Positions 5,698 to 9,293 of a DNA stretch of 9,293 nucleotides are shown here, piece by piece (within the stretch, counting starts at the first letter, position 1; each line of letters starts with the position of its first letter). The translations under genes were made by a program, and so were the position numbers. The stretch comes from SZUA-287 sp036397975 (lineage in GTDB: Bacteria; Bacteroidota; Ignavibacteria; UBA10030; UBA6906): positions 1 through 9,293 of the forward strand of contig DASWHW010000013.1 of NCBI GenBank assembly GCA_036397975.1, given 5' to 3'. Under the pieces are notes generated by a model. That model was given only the letters and a program-made list of their open reading frames with translations. It searched no databases and was not told where the DNA came from.

Positions 5698-6579
5698 ATG
5701 AATGCTCTTTGCGGGATCATACTGTTTTTTGTATTTATCTCTTCGCCAGTTTCCGGGAAAATCAAGGTTGTCACAACAATTACAGACTTAGCGGATTTTG
5801 CGCGTCAGGTAGGTGGCGATAAAGTGGAGGTCGATCATATTGTAAGTGGCGACCAGAATCCCCACTTTGTGGATGTGAAGCCGAGCTACATGATCAAGTT
5901 GAAGTCTGCCGACGTGTTTCTCATGATCGGGATGGAACTTGAGCTCTGGGCACAACAGGTTATCGACGGGTCGCGAAACCAACGGCTCGATGTTGTAGAC
6001 CTTTCACGAAATATTTCCAAACTCGAGATACCGGACAAAATCGATGCGAGTCAGGGGGATGTGCACCGTTTTGGCAATCCCCATTACTGGCTTGATCCGA
6101 GAAACATCCGCATCATCGTCGGCGATATTGCGGCTGCTCTCACCCGCGCATCTCCAGTAGACGAGGCGGTGTTTCAGGCAAATGCCCGGGCATACGTTGC
6201 TGCCATCGATTCGGCAATTGCCCGCTGGGAGGATCGGATGAAACCGTTCGCCGGTAGTAAGGTGGTGACGTTCCATAAAAGCTGGCCTTACCTGGCACAA
6301 TGGATCGGGATAGTTGTGATCGACCAGGTGGAACCGAAGCCGGGGATTCAACCGAGCCCCAGTCATACCGCAGCTCTGATTCAACGCATCAGGGAAGTTG
6401 GTGTGAAGGCAATTCTGGTCGAACCCTTCTACGATGTGAGTGCGCCCGAGTTGATTGCGGAAGCGACCAATGCGAAAGTCGTTCGTCTCGCAACATCGGT
6501 AGGTGGTGTGAATGGAGCGAACGATTATATTTCGACAATGAATTATAACCTCACGACGTTAGCGAATGCACTCCGCTGA
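5698..6579 (+). CDS. znuA: Periplasmic zinc (or manganese) binding protein of an ABC importer, ZnuA-like
   Basis: Of two in-frame ATGs (5692, 5698) the second is preferred: AAGGAGG (5685-5691) lies six bases before it. The product has 293 residues with a cleavable signal peptide (MNALCGIILFFVFISSPVSG) and no proper lipobox. It belongs to the cluster A-I solute-binding proteins (ZnuA/TroA family): KVVTTITDLADFARQVGGD, NPHFVDVKPS (H56), FGNPHYWLDPRN (H129), VVTFHKSWPYLA (H193) and AILVEPFYD (E242/D246). Three histidines plus an acidic residue favour zinc; manganese binders usually have Glu at the third position. The His/Asp-rich loop typical of many ZnuA proteins is missing: only a short GDVHRFG precedes the second histidine. 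The 3' end overlaps the ATPase gene by 14 bases. Confidence 0.92.
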   Translation: MNALCGIILFFVFISSPVSGKIKVVTTITDLADFARQVGGDKVEVDHIVSGDQNPHFVDVKPSYMIKLKSADVFLMIGMELELWAQQVIDGSRNQRLDVVDLSRNISKLEIPDKIDASQGDVHRFGNPHYWLDPRNIRIIVGDIAAALTRASPVDEAVFQANARAYVAAIDSAIARWEDRMKPFAGSKVVTFHKSWPYLAQWIGIVVIDQVEPKPGIQPSPSHTAALIQRIREVGVKAILVEPFYDVSAPELIAEATNAKVVRLATSVGGVNGANDYISTMNYNLTTLANALR

Positions 6580-7351
6580 AACAAAACGGCTGATACGGTT
6601 CGACAATGTCACCCTTGGATATGGCAAACGAGTGATCCTCAAGGAAATCTCTTTTGCCATCCATAAGGGGGACTACTTCGGTATAGTCGGCCCTAATGGA
6701 TCGGGTAAGACAACCATTCTTCGGGCTGTTCTGGGGACGCTCCGACCGCTGAGCGGCTCAGTGGAAGCGATGCCTCAGGAGGGTATGAAACTCAGGTTCG
6801 GATATGTACCCCAGAGGGATACTGTTGACAACGTAGTACCGTATTCGGTTCATCAAGTTGTGATGATGGGGCGCTATCGCCAGATCGGCTTTCTCCGGCG
6901 TCCGGGGAGTGAAGACCGCGAATTGGTCCGTGAGAGCCTCAAGCACGTTGGTATTGAAGACCTTGGACGAAGTTCGTTTAAGAATCTTTCCGGCGGCCAA
7001 AAACAGCGCGTGCTTATTGCGCGTGCCCTTGCTGCGCAGCCAAATATCCTGATTCTTGATGAACCCACAAACGGTATGGATCTGAATTCACGATGGTCTA
7101 TTCTTTCGCTCATCAGCAAACTTCACAGTGAAGACCGGCTGACAGTCATTATGGTCAGCCATATGTTAGATGACGTGGCGAACCACGTGAAGAGAATTGC
7201 TTTGGTTGAGAAAGGGTTCTTTCAGGTCGGTTCGGTCGACGAAGTTCTCACAGCTGAAAATCTCTCCAAAATTTATGGCATGGATGTTCGTGTGAGTGAA
7301 GTTCACGGAAAGAAATCAATCGTTGGTCGAGGGGATAATGGGCACAACTGA
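6566..7351 (+). CDS. znuC: ATP-binding subunit of the metal ABC importer, ZnuC-like
   Basis: The 261-residue protein has every motif of an active ABC ATPase: Walker A GPNGSGKT (42-49), Q-loop YVPQR (Q83), signature LSGGQKQRV (141-149), Walker B ILILDEPTNGMD (161-172) and the H-loop histidine in VSHML (H199). Length is normal for ZnuC/MntB-type subunits, which hydrolyse ATP on the cytoplasmic side to drive import. The start ATG lies 14 bases inside the binding-protein gene, with no clear Shine-Dalgarno, which suggests translational coupling. The tail after about residue 225 (ENLSKIYGMDVRVSEVHGKK) is the usual short C-terminal extension. Its stop codon lies inside the permease gene. Confidence 0.94.
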   Translation: MHSAETKRLIRFDNVTLGYGKRVILKEISFAIHKGDYFGIVGPNGSGKTTILRAVLGTLRPLSGSVEAMPQEGMKLRFGYVPQRDTVDNVVPYSVHQVVMMGRYRQIGFLRRPGSEDRELVRESLKHVGIEDLGRSSFKNLSGGQKQRVLIARALAAQPNILILDEPTNGMDLNSRWSILSLISKLHSEDRLTVIMVSHMLDDVANHVKRIALVEKGFFQVGSVDEVLTAENLSKIYGMDVRVSEVHGKKSIVGRGDNGHN

Positions 7352-8174
7352 GATCGTCCGCATTATCGTAGAAGAATTTCCGTATGCATTCTATGGCAGC
7401 ATCCTGGTTGGTGTGCTATGCTCCTTTCTCGGTGTCTATGTGGTTGCGAAGCGAGTCGTTTTCCTGGGGGCTGTGCTGACACAAGTCTCTGTCGCGGGGC
7501 TTGCACTCACTTTCCTGCCGTTGTTTGCGGTTCCCCACACTGTCGGCTCCCTTATCGTTACCGTTGCTACCGTGATCGTGTTATCGCGAGTGCTGACCGG
7601 CAAACAATTGCCAAAGGATTCGGTGCTGGGATTTGTTTTTGTTTTCGCAGTTGCCAGCAGGATTCTCATATTGCAGAAGGCTCCAAAGGTAGAAGTTGCC
7701 GAAGTCGATACACTTTTGCGGGGAGACATTTTATTCGTGACCCCGGAGTTGTTTTATCTGATGGCGGGGGTCTTCATCGTCGCACTCTCGGTTCATCTTT
7801 TGTTCTACAAAGAGTTTACCTTCATATCGTTCGATCCTGAAACTGCGGGAACACAGGGATACAACGTTGTCTTCTGGGAAACATTGTTCTACGTTTTGGC
7901 GGCCGTGGTGATAGCTGTTGCCACACACATGGTAGGCGATGTGTTCGTCTTTGGGTTTCTCGTTGTCCCCGCAGTTTCGGCGATGATCATTGGTCGCACC
8001 ATCAAGAACATCTTTCTTGTCGCGGTGTTCATTGGAGCGCTGGCACCTATGATCGGATTATACCTTGCCTTCGTACTTGATCTTCCTTCCTCACCGACGA
8101 TGGTGTGCGTGGCCGTTCTCATCCTTGCGCTGTTCAATGCTTGGCGCTTCGTTCCCGGCTCCAAAACAGAGTGA
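7338..8174 (+). CDS. znuB: Inner-membrane permease subunit of the metal ABC importer, ZnuB-like (ABC-3 family)
   Basis: ATG 7338 is chosen over the upstream ATG at 7296: it follows GAGGGG, begins at a family-like N-terminus (MGTTEIVRIIVEEFPYAFYG) and reproduces the 14-base overlap seen at the preceding junction. The 278 residues contain about eight hydrophobic spans, including YGSILVGVLCSFLGVYVVA, FLGAVLTQVSVAGLALTFLP and, after THMVGD, VFVFGFLVVPAVSAMII. These match the ABC-3 permease family (ZnuB, TroC, MntC-type), which forms a dimeric channel with two copies of the ATPase. The segment at 184-220 corresponds to the part of the family that handles the metal. It is the last gene of the operon; a hairpin follows eight bases after the stop. 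Confidence 0.93.
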   Translation: MGTTEIVRIIVEEFPYAFYGSILVGVLCSFLGVYVVAKRVVFLGAVLTQVSVAGLALTFLPLFAVPHTVGSLIVTVATVIVLSRVLTGKQLPKDSVLGFVFVFAVASRILILQKAPKVEVAEVDTLLRGDILFVTPELFYLMAGVFIVALSVHLLFYKEFTFISFDPETAGTQGYNVVFWETLFYVLAAVVIAVATHMVGDVFVFGFLVVPAVSAMIIGRTIKNIFLVAVFIGALAPMIGLYLAFVLDLPSSPTMVCVAVLILALFNAWRFVPGSKTE

Positions 8175-8182
8175 CTCAATCT

Positions 8183-8202
8183 GACGTTTTTTTCAAAACG
8201 TC
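8183..8202 (+). terminator. Hairpin terminator after the metal operon
   Basis: Arms GACGTTTT and AAAACGTC pair perfectly over 8 bases around a TTTC loop, starting 8 bases after the permease stop. The following CTCTTTAT is only moderately T-rich and the stem is AT-heavy, so termination may be partial. Confidence 0.6.
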
Positions 8203-8329
8203 CTCTTTATCCACCTTGAAGGATTCAATAGTTTCAGTCTTCCCATTGTTCTTGAAATTGAGTTGCCCCTTTTGCAGGACTGATAAATTCAGAGGGAAAG
8301 GTCCTAGAAGGCTCCTAAAACAGCTATTT

Positions 8330-8359
8330 TTGACTGGCACATATTTTGGCTGTTACAAT
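8330..8359 (+). promoter_or_regulatory. Sigma70-like promoter of the T9SS-exported haem-motif protein
   Basis: TTGACT (8330-8335) and TACAAT (8354-8359) are 18 bases apart and lie about 50 bases before the start codon, giving a leader of roughly 45 bases that contains the AAGGAGG ribosome-binding site at 8397-8403. The rest of the 235-base gap (8203-8329) holds no gene or convincing structure. Confidence 0.55.
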
Positions 8360-8409
8360 TCCAATCAACGTTTAGCGATTAGGGATGTATCTAACCAAGG
8401 AGGTATGTC

Positions 8410-9078
8410 ATGGTCACTAGAGCTATAGGTATCGTCGCAAGTCTGGGACTTCTCTCGCTCATCTTTTTCTCGCCCCTATTATCGAATCCAAGTATGAACT
8501 CGGGGTCGACTTGTGCGGGAAGTGGCTGTCACACATTCCAAGCTGGTATTCTTTCTGCTGTGCCAATAGGGAACCTGCAAGTTCGGATCACTCTCACTGG
8601 AATCACATCGGGTAATGTGGCGGGAGAACTCGTCAATGGGAGCGGCACCGTGGTTGCTATGAATAATCAGACAAGCAGCAATCCGTTTACATTGACTGCA
8701 CCAGGTGAAGGGTTTTACAAAGTGAATGCGGGCTACAAGAACCCGTCCCGCCGATGGGATTCGGTGACTGTAAACATTCTCGCGACGGACGTTGGAGCAA
8801 CCACGAGTGCACCGCGCGAGTTCCGCCTCGACCAGAATTATCCCAATCCTCTCAATCCCACGACGACGATTGAGTTTGCACTGCCAGCTACTCATCTTAC
8901 TACATTGAAGGTGTTCGACGTCCAGGGAAGAGAGATAGCGACATTAGTAGATCAACAGCTTGAGGCGGGAACTCACGCTGTTAGATGGGATGCGGGGATC
9001 CTGCCAAGTGGCGTCTATCTCTACCGACTGCAAGCAGGAAGTTTCACACAGACAAGGAAGTTCATGCTGCTGCGGTAG
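8410..9078 (+). CDS. T9SS-exported protein with a CX4CH haem-like site and a C-terminal sorting domain
   Basis: The gene encodes 222 residues. ATG 8410 stands six bases after a perfect AAGGAGG; an out-of-frame ATG at 8405 opens only a seven-codon frame. An N-terminal hydrophobic segment (IGIVASLGLLSLIFFSPLL) acts as signal sequence. Right after it comes STCAGSGCHTF (C35, C40, H41), a CX4CH arrangement that can hold c-type haem in some cytochromes. Residues 50-122 form a beta-rich domain (LQVRITLTGIT, PGEGFYKVNAGYKNPSRRWD) resembling the choice-of-anchor type V region, which is often preceded by a CH-containing haem motif. Residues 138-222 are a type A T9SS sorting domain: FRLDQNYPNPLNPTTTI, LKVFDVQGREIATLV, PSGVYLYRLQAGSFTQTRKF. 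The domain is normally removed on secretion to the surface. Haem binding is inference from one motif. The gene has its own promoter and terminator. Confidence 0.85.
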   Translation: MVTRAIGIVASLGLLSLIFFSPLLSNPSMNSGSTCAGSGCHTFQAGILSAVPIGNLQVRITLTGITSGNVAGELVNGSGTVVAMNNQTSSNPFTLTAPGEGFYKVNAGYKNPSRRWDSVTVNILATDVGATTSAPREFRLDQNYPNPLNPTTTIEFALPATHLTTLKVFDVQGREIATLVDQQLEAGTHAVRWDAGILPSGVYLYRLQAGSFTQTRKFMLLR

Positions 9079-9102
9079 TTCCGTTTTCAAGCAACTACTT
9101 AG

Positions 9103-9142
9103 GCGGGTCGTTGACGAAAGTTGACGACCCGCTTCTATTTTC
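9103..9142 (+). terminator. Strong intrinsic terminator with a GAAA tetraloop
   Basis: Arms GCGGGTCGT (9103-9111) and ACGACCCGC (9124-9132) pair perfectly over nine GC-rich bases. Inside them TGAC and GTTG add two wobble and two standard pairs, closing on a GAAA loop (9116-9119). TTCTATTTTC follows as the T-rich tract. It starts 24 bases after the stop of the T9SS-exported protein gene. Confidence 0.88.
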
Positions 9143-9149
9143 ATACTAT
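9121..9149 (+). promoter_or_regulatory. Sigma70-like promoter of the MBL-fold gene, overlapping the terminator
   Basis: TTGACG (9121-9126) and TACTAT (9144-9149) are exactly 17 bases apart. The -35 box lies in the 3' arm of the terminator hairpin. Transcription would begin at about 9155-9157, on the ATG itself, and no Shine-Dalgarno lies before that ATG, so a leaderless transcript is likely. Confidence 0.5.
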
Positions 9150-9154
9150 ATTGC

Positions 9155-9293
9155 ATGAAGTCTACTCGATCACTCCAGATCCCAACAATCGCGTGCCTCC
9201 TGATTTTCCTTTCGTGCACACTCCATTCGCAGGAGAAGGAAGGTACCAGGATCGTCATGCTGGGAACGGGCACACCGAATGCCGACCCGGACC
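9155..9293 (+). CDS. Secreted MBL-fold metallo-hydrolase, N-terminal part only (runs off the right edge)
   Basis: Forty-six codons are present. MKSTRSLQIPTIACLLIFLS plus CTLHSQ is an export signal; cleavage after HSQ is likely, although FLSC could act as a weak lipobox. The mature part begins EKEGTRIVMLGTGTPNADPD. The strand-turn VMLGTGTPNADP is the typical first strand of ribonuclease Z-like/AtsA-type MBL-fold hydrolases, in which a conserved P-x-x-SGP segment and then the HxHxDH zinc motif would follow beyond the window. Substrate cannot be guessed. There is no ribosome-binding site before the ATG; see the promoter directly upstream. Confidence 0.78.
   Translation, partial: MKSTRSLQIPTIACLLIFLSCTLHSQEKEGTRIVMLGTGTPNADPD

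Noticed and set aside
7296..7337. Extended permease start at ATG 7296
   Set aside because: The extra residues MKFTERNQSLVEGI are a wrong-frame reading of the ATPase gene end and lack a ribosome-binding site; ATG 7338 fits the family.
8203..8329. Possible small RNA or small gene in the gap after the metal operon
   Set aside because: No frame with a start, ribosome-binding site and plausible protein, and no strong hairpin-plus-T-tract other than the one at 8183-8202.
8335..8352. Sigma54 promoter (TGGCAC ... TTGGC) before the T9SS-exported protein gene
   Set aside because: The GG to GC distance is 11 bases instead of the required 10, while a sigma70 pair TTGACT-18-TACAAT uses the same bases well.

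Overview
The window reads as a chromosomal segment from a member of the Bacteroidota/Chlorobiota/Ignavibacteria part of the FCB group. The main evidence is the protein at 8410-9078, which ends in a type IX secretion sorting domain with the NYPNPLNPTTTI signature common in Ignavibacteria-like lineages, together with a propeller protein and a GVYG-repeat surface protein typical of the same genomes. Clear Shine-Dalgarno sequences (AAGGAGG, GGAGG) precede several genes, so this is not a lineage that has abandoned them. The taxonomic call is inference.

Left part (1-3930, everything on the minus strand) is largely a gene graveyard. In transcription order it holds: a Fic-family gene reduced to three pieces in three frames and lacking its catalytic core (3930-3144); a short N-terminal remnant of a three-Cys-motif partner (TcmP) gene (3117-2919); a secreted propeller sensor protein that stops making sense after about residue 479 (2815-1379); a GVYG-type 26-residue-repeat protein whose own N-terminus is missing and which is joined to the propeller gene out of frame at a five-base C run (1380-160); and the start of an exported protein that looks intact as far as it goes (124-1).

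Middle part (4129-8202, plus strand) is an intact five-gene operon for uptake of a divalent metal, most likely zinc: a small secreted His/Cys protein resembling DUF2946, an outer-membrane beta-barrel, a ZnuA-type binding protein, a ZnuC-type ATPase and a ZnuB-type permease. The three ABC genes overlap by 14 bases at each junction. A sigma70-like promoter lies directly against the first start codon and a hairpin terminator follows the last gene. Together they would move the metal across the outer membrane, capture it in the periplasm and import it through the inner membrane. The barrel and the small protein are the less understood parts.

Right part (8330-9293, plus strand) has a stand-alone gene with its own promoter, Shine-Dalgarno and strong terminator, encoding a T9SS-exported protein with a possible CX4CH haem site. 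It is followed by the first 46 codons of a secreted MBL-fold hydrolase whose promoter overlaps that terminator and whose transcript may be leaderless. No tRNA, rRNA, CRISPR array, transposase or integrase was seen.
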